A stretch of DNA of 64,000 nucleotides from CAVYGM01 sp963768025 (lineage in GTDB: Bacteria; Bacteroidota; Bacteroidia; Cytophagales; Spirosomataceae): NCBI GenBank assembly GCA_963768025.1, contig CAVYGM010000033.1, forward strand, positions 1 through 64,000, in the 5' to 3' direction. The notes beneath the pieces were generated by a model. That model made no database searches. It worked only from the letters and a program-made list of their open reading frames with translations, and was not told the origin of the DNA. This document shows, piece after piece, positions 36,014 through 44,711 of this stretch (positions are counted from its first letter, which is position 1; each line of letters opens with the position of its first letter). Made by a program: the position numbers and the translations under genes.

Positions 36014-38155
36014 CTACTTGCCAACGAGAATCATGACGGAACGAGCCCCGATTACAATATGATCCTGGCTTTGAGTAAGAGGTTCTTTGCCCAAGATACT
36101 CACATCTTCGGCATCTGGCATATCGGTATTAGAAAAAACATGCCATTTCCGATCATGAGAGAGCTGGGGAAGTTCAAAAGTGAGGCTCTCCCAGTACATA
36201 TTCATGGCTACGTAGATCATGTCGTCCTTGATGACGCCCTGCTTGGCGTGATCGCCGCAGAGCATGAAGGCAAAGGAACGATTGTTCGCCGACCAGTCCA
36301 TTTGCCAGGCCTTTGTACCATGGAAACTGATGTCGGGATACCCGCTGCCTACGTAGTCGGAATGCGTAAAATGCGTGGAACTGCGCAAAACCGGGTGAGC
36401 CCGCCGGAATTTGATAAGGCCCTGAACGAAGCTAAACAGTTGCTGATTCTTTTTCAGCAGTGACCAGTCGAGCCAGTTGAGTTCGTTATCGTGGCAATAG
36501 GTATTGTTGTTACCTTTTTTGGTTCGGCCCATTTCGTCGCCCATCAGCAGCATGGGCACTCCCTGGCTTACGAGCAGAATGGACATGGCGTTTTTGATCT
36601 GCTTTTGCCGCAAAAAGTTGATCCCCACATCGTCGGTTTCACCTTCCACACCGCAGTTCCAGGAGTGGTTGTCGTTGCCCCCGTCGTTGTTATTCTCACC
36701 GTTGGCTTCGTTGTGCTTTTCGTTATAGGAAAATATATCGTAGAGCGTAAAGCCATCGTGGCAGGCAATGAAGTTGATACTGGCGGTAGGTCCCCGGTAG
36801 TAGTACAGGTCCGGTGAGCCCTGCACCCGTTGCGCGATTTCCCCCACCTGACTTTCGTCGCCTTTGAGAAACTTACGGACCGAGTCGCGGTACTTTCCGT
36901 TCCATTCGGCCCAACGGCCGTAGGCCGGAAACGAACCTACCTGGTACAATCCGCCCGCATCCCATGCCTCGGCAATGAGCTTGCACTTGGCCAGCACGGG
37001 GTCGTAGGCCAGGGATTCGAGCAGGGGCGGGTTGCTGAGTGGGCTACCATCCTGAGCCCGTCCCAGAATAGCGGCCAGGTCGAACCGGAAGCCGTCGATG
37101 TGGTAGTCGGCCGCCCAGTAGCGGAGACAGTCGAGTACCATGTTGCGCACCACGGGGTTGTTGCAATTGAGGGTGTTGCCCGTGCCCGAAAAATTGAAAT
37201 AGTACCCCTCCGGCGTAAGCATGTAGTAGGTTTTGTTATCAATCCCCCGAAACGAGATGGTGTGCCCCCGGTGGTCGCCTTCGGCCGTGTGGTTGAATAC
37301 CACGTCCAGAATCACCTCAATACCGTTTCTGTGCAGCTCCTTAATCACCGTTTTCAGCTCGTCTACCTGCATCCCCAGTTTCCCGGTGGCCGCGTAGCCG
37401 GCCTTAGGCGAGAAGAAATTCACCGTACTATACCCCCAGAAATTCACGAGCATTTCGCCCGTGACGGGGTTCGGTTTGCTGTTTTCCCACTCGTCATACT
37501 CATAGATCGGCATCAGCTCTATGCAGTTGACACCCAAATCTTTGAGGTACTTGATTTTGCTTTTGATGGCACTGAAGGTACCGGCGCTTTTTGCTTTTGC
37601 TGTGGGGTGCTTGGTAAATGCCCTTACGTGCATTTCGTATATCACCAGATCCTCAATGGGATATTCCAGGGGGTGATCGTTTTCCCAGTCAAAATCCTCA
37701 AAAGCAAGCCGCGAGCGGTAAGGATACACATCGTCCCAGTTGGGCTGGGCGAGCCAGGTATCCCGCCCGCCCAGGGAGCGGGCGTAGGGGTCACTGAGAA
37801 TGACGCTCTTATCAAAGCGATGTCCCAGTTCGGGAGCAAAGGGACCGTCCATCCGGTAGCCGTATTCGAGGCGTTCCACGTCCAGGTCGAACACGATCAT
37901 GCAGTATACATCCCCTACCCGAAACTCGTCCGGGAAGGGGATTTCTACGTAGGGCTGATCGGCCCCCCTGTCGAACAGCACCAGGGTACAGGAATTGGCC
38001 GCACTGGAACTAATGCTAAAATTGACGCCGTTGGGCACGGTGGTAGCCCCGAAGGGTAGTGCGTGCCCACGCCTGAATTTCATGCCCTCAAACTCATGGG
38101 TAGGGTAGTAATCAATACGGATGTCATTGATACTCTTATCTTGTGATGTTGCCAT
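36014..38155 (-). CDS. glgX: Glycogen debranching enzyme
   Basis: A 713-residue GH13 enzyme hydrolysing alpha-1,6 branches of glycogen. An N-terminal CBM48-like domain (RGHALPFGATTVPNGVNFSI to GYRMDGPF) precedes the barrel: DVVFNHTAEGDH, catalytic nucleophile in FRFDLAAILGR (about 357), acid in LIAEAWDAGG (about 395) and transition-state Asp in NFIACHDGFTLYD, followed by the GlgX-typical KHNEANGENNNDG loop. Only one base separates it from the upstream STAS gene, so translation is probably coupled. A STAS gene lies on both sides, an unusual setting for a metabolic enzyme. Confidence 0.95.
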   Translation of the reverse strand: MATSQDKSINDIRIDYYPTHEFEGMKFRRGHALPFGATTVPNGVNFSISSSAANSCTLVLFDRGADQPYVEIPFPDEFRVGDVYCMIVFDLDVERLEYGYRMDGPFAPELGHRFDKSVILSDPYARSLGGRDTWLAQPNWDDVYPYRSRLAFEDFDWENDHPLEYPIEDLVIYEMHVRAFTKHPTAKAKSAGTFSAIKSKIKYLKDLGVNCIELMPIYEYDEWENSKPNPVTGEMLVNFWGYSTVNFFSPKAGYAATGKLGMQVDELKTVIKELHRNGIEVILDVVFNHTAEGDHRGHTISFRGIDNKTYYMLTPEGYYFNFSGTGNTLNCNNPVVRNMVLDCLRYWAADYHIDGFRFDLAAILGRAQDGSPLSNPPLLESLAYDPVLAKCKLIAEAWDAGGLYQVGSFPAYGRWAEWNGKYRDSVRKFLKGDESQVGEIAQRVQGSPDLYYYRGPTASINFIACHDGFTLYDIFSYNEKHNEANGENNNDGGNDNHSWNCGVEGETDDVGINFLRQKQIKNAMSILLVSQGVPMLLMGDEMGRTKKGNNNTYCHDNELNWLDWSLLKKNQQLFSFVQGLIKFRRAHPVLRSSTHFTHSDYVGSGYPDISFHGTKAWQMDWSANNRSFAFMLCGDHAKQGVIKDDMIYVAMNMYWESLTFELPQLSHDRKWHVFSNTDMPDAEDVSILGKEPLTQSQDHIVIGARSVMILVGK

Positions 38156-38156
38156 A

Positions 38157-38489
38157 TTAGCCTAACGCTTTTACGCCATCTTCGAGAAGATCGGCAAGAA
38201 TGAAGAAATTAATAAAGCCCGTATTTTCCATCACTTCCTGAATCTCCTCCGAAACTCCCACGAGCACAATTTTGCCACTACGGGCTTTCACTTGTCGGTA
38301 TAGTATGAGCAAAGCACGTAAGCCAGCACTGGACAGGAACTCCACTTTGGATAGGTCAATGATGATCTTATCTTCTCCCTGAGTTCCTGCTACAGCTTTT
38401 TTTTCAAATTCCCCGGCCGTTCGGCTATCAATGTTTCCTTCGGCCTCAACAACCGTTATATCATCAATTTTATTGATCGTTACATTCAT
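38157..38489 (-). CDS. Second STAS-domain antagonist
   Basis: 110 residues, STAS fold: ITVVEAEGNIDSRTAGEFEKKA, IIIDLSKVEFLSSAGLRALLILY, with the likely phosphoacceptor Ser54 in FLSSAGLR. The C-terminal helix contains EVMENTGFINFFILADLLED. It shares the SAGLR loop with the other STAS protein but is otherwise diverged, so the two may respond to different kinases or states. It lies between the AGE-family gene (23 bases) and glgX (1 base). Confidence 0.9.
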   Translation of the reverse strand: MNVTINKIDDITVVEAEGNIDSRTAGEFEKKAVAGTQGEDKIIIDLSKVEFLSSAGLRALLILYRQVKARSGKIVLVGVSEEIQEVMENTGFINFFILADLLEDGVKALG

Positions 38490-38512
38490 AATGAGTTATG
38501 CTGGTTAGGGAG

Positions 38513-40339
38513 TTATTTTACCGGAGTGAGTAGTACTTTTACCCGCACCTGCTTGTCAGTATCCGGTAGTGTTACAGATAGCGCCTCTCCATCGTAGTTC
38601 GTGTAGGGTTGGTCGTCAATGAAGCACTCGCTGATGTACACACTACCCTTAGGCAGAATATCCGGCGAAACAAACAATATGTTGTTTTTGAAGGATTTCG
38701 GATAAGGCTTGAAATAGAAATAGGTGGGCTTTTTGGTAATCAGCAAGTTGGTATACACCGCCGACAGGAAGCAGAGTTCGGTGCTGTGGTAGGCACTCAT
38801 GGAGTGGCTTCCTTTGAATCGCTCTGTGCCTAACAGATACGGCATACCATTGCTGAATACGTTGAAGTACACCCCGCCATCGTCCGTATCCAGGAAAAAT
38901 GCGTTGTAGAAGGCAGCCGATTCGCGGGCGAATTTCAAATATTCTTCCTTACCCAACAGGCCGTGCAGGATCAAGTAGGCCAGGATGGCCTGCTCCTGCT
39001 GCCACCAGGCCTTGCGGTCGTGCCATACAAACTGATGGTGGCCGTTGACTTTGAGTTCACGCTCCACCACGTCGTACCAGCCACCCCGCTGACGGTCCGA
39101 ACCGGCATCCGGCATCAGTGCGGCGATCTTTTCGGCAAATTCCTTGTAGGAATCCTTCGGACGAAGCGATTGCATCCGCATCAGGTTCCAGGCAATTTTG
39201 AGGTTGTGGCCTACCACCGCTCGGTTCTGCTGCCAGCCCCAGGTTTGATCCTTGCTCCAGTCGTCGAAGAATTTCTCCTGCACGAAGGGGCTATTGTCAT
39301 AGTCGGGGAAACGGCTCGTGATGGTATCGAAGGTATATTCCAGGAAATCGGCATACTTTTCCTCACCGGTAGCCAGGTACAGGTTTATGAGATAGGCCGG
39401 AGCGTGGTCACCCACGGAGTTCCAGTTTTTGCGAGCCCGGTTGTGCGCCAGCGACTCTTCCTTGGGATCAAACGAAATGGGGTGAATGTGCGAGTAATAG
39501 CCTTCGCCCTCGTTGTCCTTATAGTACTTGTCAAAAAGCTCGATGGTCTTCTCGATGTCGTACATGATACGGGTGTCACCCGTGATCCGGTAGGTTTGGG
39601 TAGGCCCGGCGAGCGCGTAAATCTGCTCATACATGGGGATGGAGTCGTAGTCGTCGCCAAACTCAGAGGTAAGTAGCTTCGTTTCTTTCTGACCCTCCAC
39701 TTTAAGACCATGGTACCAGTAGATTAGGTCATCGTCCTGATCAAAGAATCGCATGTGGTCGCGCAGGTATTCGGTACCCAGCTCGGCTCCCTGCAGAAAC
39801 TCGTCCTGCCCGGTAAGCATATAAGCCGAAGCAAACCCGTAGATCATTCGGGAAATGGTGTCGGTCTCCTGCATATAATCCCCCTTCTTGGAACCAGCCA
39901 AATCCAGGGTCGTCCGGTAGTTCTTGTAATTGATGGGATCGGCCGGATGGTTGAACTGCCATTTTAGATAGCTGGAGGCAATAGACTTGATTTGTTCGAT
40001 CCACCAATCCTGTTCTTCCTGCCGGTAGGCGTCGGGTTCACCACCGGGAAATATCATCCACTGTGCCTCGAATACCGTTTTATCGGTAGTTTCGCCGGGA
40101 TAAAAGGTCCCATACACAAAAACAAACTGTCCTTTGTTGGCTAACAGGTGATCCATCTTACCCGAGGCATCCTGGTACGGTTCGGTTAGGTTCCTGATGG
40201 AGCGGGCGTAGGTAGAAGCAATCAAATTTACTCTAAATTGACGCTTGTCAGACGTTTCAAGTATCAACCAACGCTCCTGAGGATTGAATTCCAATACATA
40301 ACCGGCTATTGTGTCGGTGAAGGTGAAATCGAGATTCAT
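38513..40339 (-). CDS. AGE-superfamily (N-acylglucosamine 2-epimerase-like) protein with an N-terminal beta domain
   Basis: A 608-residue cytoplasmic protein with no signal peptide. The first 100 residues form a beta-rich domain (AGYVLEFNPQERWLILETSD). The middle is an (alpha/alpha)6 barrel of AGE/cellobiose-epimerase type: MQETDTISRMIYGFASAYML, DDLIYWYHGLK, QTWGWQQNRAVVGHNLKIAW, GGWYDVVERELK and HHQFVWHDRKAWWQQEQAIL supply the usual His and Glu positions. A short beta segment closes the protein. Usual family length is about 400, so the flanking domains are extra. It probably isomerises or hydrolyses a sugar. As the first gene of the signalling run it lies 84 bases after the VOC gene, and no clear promoter was found there. 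Confidence 0.82.
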   Translation of the reverse strand: MNLDFTFTDTIAGYVLEFNPQERWLILETSDKRQFRVNLIASTYARSIRNLTEPYQDASGKMDHLLANKGQFVFVYGTFYPGETTDKTVFEAQWMIFPGGEPDAYRQEEQDWWIEQIKSIASSYLKWQFNHPADPINYKNYRTTLDLAGSKKGDYMQETDTISRMIYGFASAYMLTGQDEFLQGAELGTEYLRDHMRFFDQDDDLIYWYHGLKVEGQKETKLLTSEFGDDYDSIPMYEQIYALAGPTQTYRITGDTRIMYDIEKTIELFDKYYKDNEGEGYYSHIHPISFDPKEESLAHNRARKNWNSVGDHAPAYLINLYLATGEEKYADFLEYTFDTITSRFPDYDNSPFVQEKFFDDWSKDQTWGWQQNRAVVGHNLKIAWNLMRMQSLRPKDSYKEFAEKIAALMPDAGSDRQRGGWYDVVERELKVNGHHQFVWHDRKAWWQQEQAILAYLILHGLLGKEEYLKFARESAAFYNAFFLDTDDGGVYFNVFSNGMPYLLGTERFKGSHSMSAYHSTELCFLSAVYTNLLITKKPTYFYFKPYPKSFKNNILFVSPDILPKGSVYISECFIDDQPYTNYDGEALSVTLPDTDKQVRVKVLLTPVK

Positions 40340-40423
40340 AGTACTATGTTGTTAAGGGGTGAAAAAGTGTTGAAGTATTACTAGTTGGTAGGGTAGATAG
40401 TAAGAGAAATTTGCGAGAAGAGC

Positions 40424-40846
40424 TTAGGCTAAGCCTTCCTGATCCTTATAGCCCTGGGTAATTTCTACGATATTTCCTTCCGGATCTTTGAGCCATACGG
40501 TTTTCCAGCCGGGTATAAAATCATCAAAATGCAGCGGACCCAGCGTTATATGGGCATCGGCACCCATTTCTTCAAGCTTGGCATCCACATCATCTACCTG
40601 AAAGGCTATATGCCGCAAACCCGGATAGTGGGGGCCATCAGCCAGGGCCATTGGGTAGGGACGCTCTTCTTCGGGCGGAAAAACTTCGAAGTAAAATCCA
40701 TCCTGATTTTTCAAAAAAACCAGTTCTGCATCGTCCCCAAGCGCGATTACCCTCGCCCGGTAGAAACCGAAATGTTTGGCATAATAATTTTCAAAAACGC
40801 CTAAATCCTTGACCGTTACAGCTAAATGGAAAAACGTAGTATTCAT
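40424..40846 (-). CDS. VOC (glyoxalase/bleomycin resistance) family protein
   Basis: 140 residues from MNTTFFHLAVTVKDL; the longer frame upstream starts inside the DJ-1 gene and is not family-like. Two beta-alpha-beta-beta-beta units: FHLAVTVKDLGVFENYYAKHFGF and LRHIAFQVDDVDAKLEEMGA. Candidate metal ligands are His in FFHLAV, Glu in FYFEVF, His in GLRHIAF and Glu in NIVEIT. Enzymes of this superfamily do isomerisation, dioxygenation or epimerisation. It is the last gene of the SnoaL-rich run, 16 bases after the DJ-1 gene. Confidence 0.85.
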   Translation of the reverse strand: MNTTFFHLAVTVKDLGVFENYYAKHFGFYRARVIALGDDAELVFLKNQDGFYFEVFPPEEERPYPMALADGPHYPGLRHIAFQVDDVDAKLEEMGADAHITLGPLHFDDFIPGWKTVWLKDPEGNIVEITQGYKDQEGLA

Positions 40847-40862
40847 AGGACAAGTCAATTTA

Positions 40863-41438
40863 TTAATTGGAAGGTTCTGAGAGCATCTCAATGATCTTCT
40901 GCGCAAAAAGGTGGGCATGATGTCCCGAACGACCCGTCACCAGGTCGCCATCCACCACCACGTCCTGATCCGTGTAGATGGCACCGTACGCTTTGGCGTC
41001 GCCAATCAGATTGTTATGGCAAACCAGTGGTCGGCCCTTCACCAGTTCGGTAGCGGGTGCCACCAGCCACAGTCCGTGGCAGATAATACCTTTTAGAATA
41101 CTTTCCTCGGCAAATACCCTTTTGAGAAATTCCGTGGCGGGAGGTATCTTATTTACGTCTTCGGTGTAGCGCAGCCGGTCCGACACCATCCCCGAAGGCA
41201 CGATGATGGCATCGTAGGTACGTAGCTCTTCATCGGACATATTCTCAAACGACTCCCAACAGTCCATCGGCGCCCGGTATTCGTGGCCCAGGAAGGTGAT
41301 TTTGGGTTGCCCCCACAGTCGTGACAGAAAATGTAACTCAGCTCCCTCTTCGGGGAATCGGAACTGATAGTAAAAAATTTCATTTTCGAAGTAATCTGCT
41401 TCAAACAGTACTCCAATTTTTTTTCCTTTTAATTTCAT
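40863..41438 (-). CDS. DJ-1/PfpI family protein
   Basis: 191 residues, single domain: KKIGVLFEADYFENEIFYY at the first strand with the family Glu, a YDAIIVPSGMVSDRLR strand and the nucleophile elbow GIICHGLWLVAPATEL with Cys. A second cysteine is in PLVCHNN. GRSGHHAHLFAQ supplies late His residues. Members include deglycases, proteases, isocyanide hydratases and chaperones, so the activity is open. It is one of two unlike DJ-1 proteins in this run. Confidence 0.87.
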   Translation of the reverse strand: MKLKGKKIGVLFEADYFENEIFYYQFRFPEEGAELHFLSRLWGQPKITFLGHEYRAPMDCWESFENMSDEELRTYDAIIVPSGMVSDRLRYTEDVNKIPPATEFLKRVFAEESILKGIICHGLWLVAPATELVKGRPLVCHNNLIGDAKAYGAIYTDQDVVVDGDLVTGRSGHHAHLFAQKIIEMLSEPSN

Positions 41439-41494
41439 TGAGGCAGTTCCGATTAGTTGTGGTTAAATAAGCTCGCATCTTTTGCCAGGTACCT

Positions 41495-42202
41495 TTACAG
41501 CGTAAGTAAGGCTCTTTTTATCAAGGTTTTTGATAAATAGAACAAATGACTACCCAAGGTCAGGGAAGGGTTGTACAACGTAAGTCGCTCTTCACCAAGT
41601 TTTTGAATAGCTTCGTCGATACGCTCCGGGATGCATTCTTTCCCTTGTAGTGCCGCACTAATCCGGCTGAGGGGTACGGGACGGTAGGTACAGCCGGACA
41701 GCACTATTCGCACATCTTCGAATATATCCAGCGAACGTTGCGCCCAGATTGCCACCGCACAGACAGCCTGACCAGACCGCAAATAATCCACCGATTGGTA
41801 TACACTACTCTCCCGGATTGCCTTGGGAATAAAGAAGCTTCGAACTACTTCACCGGGTTTTAGGCCTCCGCTATCCTGGCTGAAATAAGTGGCCAGGCGG
41901 ATGGTCCTTTCCCCCATGGGCCGCGCTACTACCAGCTGGGTGTTCAGAGCCATAAGCGCGGCGGCGGTACCCTGTACCTCAGCATCCGGCAAGAGCACTT
42001 TGTGAAGTAGCTTTTGGCGACGGCTGGCGGTATTCACCATGGTGCGAAGCGCCATGGCCAGGGCCGGATAGTCGTGGATCGCCGGGTTTCTGGAGAGCGT
42101 GTCAAAGGAAGTTGTGGCTCCAATCAGCAAACCGCCCTCCTGCTCCATCACCGATTCGGAGGTGTGGGTTGGAAAATGGTTTCTACTGGTTGCAAGGCGC
42201 AT
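41495..42202 (-). CDS. Reduced FAD-binding (CoxM/xanthine dehydrogenase medium subunit-like) protein
   Basis: 235 residues. GLLIGATTSFDTLSRNPAIHDYPALAMAL and later DLPAALLAL-like GTAAALMALNTQLVVARPMGERTIRL, then LKPGEVVRSFFIPK, follow the FAD-binding subunit of molybdopterin hydroxylases. The N-terminal subdomain with the pyrophosphate loop (AGGxxLxxLMK) is missing, and VRNxGTxGGNL is replaced by TASRRQKLLHKVLL. Normal length is about 290. No large molybdopterin subunit or iron-sulfur subunit is adjacent. It is probably not a working FAD enzyme of that class, or has been repurposed. It lies inside the SnoaL run, 43 bases after the gene at 42246. Confidence 0.7.
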   Translation of the reverse strand: MRLATSRNHFPTHTSESVMEQEGGLLIGATTSFDTLSRNPAIHDYPALAMALRTMVNTASRRQKLLHKVLLPDAEVQGTAAALMALNTQLVVARPMGERTIRLATYFSQDSGGLKPGEVVRSFFIPKAIRESSVYQSVDYLRSGQAVCAVAIWAQRSLDIFEDVRIVLSGCTYRPVPLSRISAALQGKECIPERIDEAIQKLGEERLTLYNPSLTLGSHLFYLSKTLIKRALLTL

Positions 42203-42245
42203 CTTTGGTAAGAGTTAAATCGAATGAGAGAAGTATTGGCTATAA

Positions 42246-42638
42246 CTAAGACAATGATCCATCGGGATGCTGGACCATGCCCGCAAAATGGATGGCGATC
42301 CTACCGTCTTTCAGAACCCAGCTGTCCGCAAATCGCATCTCGCTGTTCTCTCCATTCACAGTCATGGTGATTTGCTCGGTAATCATAAGCGTTTCGGGGT
42401 TTTCGGTTTCTGCCCAGAAAACGATGTCTGTTTCAAGCCCATCAATGCCCAAAATTCCCTGCATGTGTTCATTGATGCCCTCGCGGCCCTTATAAATCAA
42501 CGGCTTTTTCATAAAACTGCTGATCAGGAGTGCGTCATCGGTATACTGATCAAGCAAAGCATCGATGTTCTTATCCAGGATGTGCTGAATATGTTCTTTG
42601 TACATGCGGCCAAGCTTGGTATCGGGTACGTTTTTCAT
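42246..42638 (-). CDS. SnoaL/NTF2-like protein (130 aa)
   Basis: An NTF2-fold protein: N-terminal helix (KLGRMYKEHIQHILDKNIDALLDQYTDDALLIS), then a curved sheet with IYKGREGINEHMQGIL, MITEQITMTVNG and a C-terminal strand FADSWVLKDGRIAIHFAGMVQ. It lacks the GLxxQLG tail common to its longer neighbours. The family covers cyclases, isomerases, hydrolases and binding subunits. The nearest relatives by eye are the stand-alone nuclear-transport-factor-2-like proteins. Confidence 0.82.
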   Translation of the reverse strand: MKNVPDTKLGRMYKEHIQHILDKNIDALLDQYTDDALLISSFMKKPLIYKGREGINEHMQGILGIDGLETDIVFWAETENPETLMITEQITMTVNGENSEMRFADSWVLKDGRIAIHFAGMVQHPDGSLS

Positions 42639-42681
42639 AAGTACTGGTAGAAGAAGTTAAGGGTTAGGAATGATGCTGGAC

Positions 42682-43107
42682 TTAGAGTTGGGCCGAACCT
42701 TCGCGGGGCACAAAATCATCCACTACGTACTTGGTCAGAATAGGCGACCCATTGGGCCCCGCTATCAGCGTCCAGGTTTGGTAGGCATCGGCATTGATTC
42801 GCTTGCTAGTGGCTTCGGGAGGACTCCACACACTGGCTTCCCACTGCACCACTACGTCTACGGTGGCCGTGTCGCCATTGATGGTGGCTTCGGCTTTGGT
42901 TACGGTATGTACCTCGTCGAAAAAGGTACGAACCACGCGCTGGTACCAGCCTTCGAAACCCGCGTATCCATACACGGTTACTTCGGGGAACACACATTCG
43001 AGTTCACTATCGGCTAGTAGCGGCAGCACCTCCACCATGGGCGCGTGTACGTCCAGTTTCTTATACCACTCCGCAACAAATTCTTGAATTGATTCTTCGG
43101 TAAGCAT
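42682..43107 (-). CDS. SnoaL/NTF2-like protein (141 aa)
   Basis: 141 residues: EESIQEFVAEWYKKLDVHAPM and a FPEVTVYGYAGFEGWYQRVVRTFFDEVH helix are followed by the sheet TINGDTATVDVVVQWEA and RINADAYQTWTLI. It differs clearly from the adjacent SnoaL genes, so this is not a recent duplicate. It lies 64 bases after the GMC oxidoreductase gene and 43 bases before the gene at 42246. Confidence 0.8.
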   Translation of the reverse strand: MLTEESIQEFVAEWYKKLDVHAPMVEVLPLLADSELECVFPEVTVYGYAGFEGWYQRVVRTFFDEVHTVTKAEATINGDTATVDVVVQWEASVWSPPEATSKRINADAYQTWTLIAGPNGSPILTKYVVDDFVPREGSAQL

Positions 43108-43171
43108 CGCAGTTACATTAAAGGTTTTATGAAAAATTTTCTCTTGTTACTCGTTACTCAGCCAGTCTCCG

Positions 43172-44698
43172 CTAGGATTCCAGGAGGAGGTCGGCTAGTT
43201 TTTCCCCAATCATGAAGCAGGCAGCCACGGTGTTGCCGCTCGTGACGGTAGGCATTACCGACGCATCGGCTACCCGAAGACTCTTGACACCGCGAACCCG
43301 AAGCTCAGAATCAACCACCGCCATGGAATCTGTTCCCATTTTACAGGTGCCGGCCGGGTGCCATAGCGTAGAGCATTGTGATCGGATAAAGCCTTCCAGA
43401 TCGGCCGCTTCGCCGGGCATCAGCTCACCGCCATTCATTTCCTGAAAGGTAGGTGTGTTAGCCAGGTTTCGTACCAGCTCTACTGCTTTTACCAAGGTTT
43501 GCAGGTCGGCCGCTTCGGTTAGGTAATTTGGATTGATTACGGGTGGATCTGTCGGATCAGCGGATCGAAGGCTAACCTCTCCCCTACTTTCCGGTTGGAC
43601 CAGGATTGGCAGAAATATGCAAGCGGGTCCGCCCAAGTCGGGGAGTAAGGGGGATAAGGGAGCCGGTATACTTGGCGTGAAATTGAGCTGCAGATCGGGT
43701 ACTCCTTCGCCTTCCCGGGTGCGCACAAACAACACGTTACCCGTGAGCAGGGTGGTCATATCCATGGGGATTTTAGACCGGAATATCATGGGAAGCTGCA
43801 GGTGATCCTGCAGATTTTTCCCAACCCCAGGCAAATCCACCGCTACCTCAATCCCAAGGCCCCGGAGGTCCTCGGCGGGGCCGATTCCTGATAGAAGCAA
43901 TAACTTGGGTGACGCTAACGCGCCAGCCGAAACAATCACTTCTTTGGTACAGGTAGCGTTCACGGCTTGCCCAGCCTGATCCACGTAGTTGACGCCCGTG
44001 GCCTGCCCATTCTCGATCACTATTTTGGTTGCCTGAGCACCCGTTACGATGGTAAGGTTGGCCCGATCTTTTACCGGGTTTAAAAATGCCACCCCACCAT
44101 TAGCCCGCTCGCCACCCGGAGTAATGTGAAATTGGAGCAAGCCGGCGCCGTTTTCCTGGCGTTCTCCGTTGTAATCCCAGTGGGGGCCATCGTAGCCAAG
44201 TTCGGTGGCGCCTTTCAAAAAATGCTCCGACCGCATCACTTCATCCGGGCAGTCGCGGATACTCAGCTCCCCGGAAGTGTTATGATATTCGGAGGCACCT
44301 CCTTCGTAGTTTTCTGACTTCTTGAAGTAGGGCAGAACAGCCTGGTACCCCCAGCCATCCGCCCCCTGGGCTTCCCATTCATTAAAGTTTCCCGGATTTC
44401 CCCTCACGTACATCATGGCGTTAATGGAGGTACTTCCTCCTATAACCTTGCCCTGATTAATGGTAATGGATCGGCCGGTTAGGGCGCTTTGGTCGGTGGT
44501 TTGAAGTTTCCAGTCTACATCTGATCCCCACAGGCTCACAAACCCGCCCGGATCTTTTATAGCAGGAAGATTATCCGAGCCACCCGCTTCCAGTAGCAGT
44601 ATTTTCAGGGATGAATCTGCACTAAGGCGATTGGCCAAAACACTGCCGGTTGCACCAGCTCCAACAATAATATAGTCAAAATTTTGCGTATTATCCAT
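43172..44698 (-). CDS. GMC-family FAD-dependent oxidoreductase (choline dehydrogenase-like)
   Basis: 508 residues. The N-terminal ADP-binding fold reads DYIIVGAGATGSVLANRLS, then LLLEAGG. GMC signature 1 is GKVIGGSTSINAMMYVRGN and signature 2 is GALASPKLLLLSGIGP. The C-terminal catalytic region is STLWHPAGTCKMG and ADASVMPTVTSGNTVAACFMIGEK, with the catalytic His in WHPAGT. Members oxidise alcohols to aldehydes or ketones. There is no betaine pathway around it; it is 13 bases after the TPP enzyme gene, which suggests sequential chemistry on the same substrate. Confidence 0.93.
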   Translation of the reverse strand: MDNTQNFDYIIVGAGATGSVLANRLSADSSLKILLLEAGGSDNLPAIKDPGGFVSLWGSDVDWKLQTTDQSALTGRSITINQGKVIGGSTSINAMMYVRGNPGNFNEWEAQGADGWGYQAVLPYFKKSENYEGGASEYHNTSGELSIRDCPDEVMRSEHFLKGATELGYDGPHWDYNGERQENGAGLLQFHITPGGERANGGVAFLNPVKDRANLTIVTGAQATKIVIENGQATGVNYVDQAGQAVNATCTKEVIVSAGALASPKLLLLSGIGPAEDLRGLGIEVAVDLPGVGKNLQDHLQLPMIFRSKIPMDMTTLLTGNVLFVRTREGEGVPDLQLNFTPSIPAPLSPLLPDLGGPACIFLPILVQPESRGEVSLRSADPTDPPVINPNYLTEAADLQTLVKAVELVRNLANTPTFQEMNGGELMPGEAADLEGFIRSQCSTLWHPAGTCKMGTDSMAVVDSELRVRGVKSLRVADASVMPTVTSGNTVAACFMIGEKLADLLLES

Positions 44699-44711
44699 CG
44701 TCAGAACCGAT

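Noticed and set aside
36830..38059. 409-codon plus-strand ORF inside glgX
   Set aside because: Shadow of GlgX, whose catalytic motifs are all on the minus strand.
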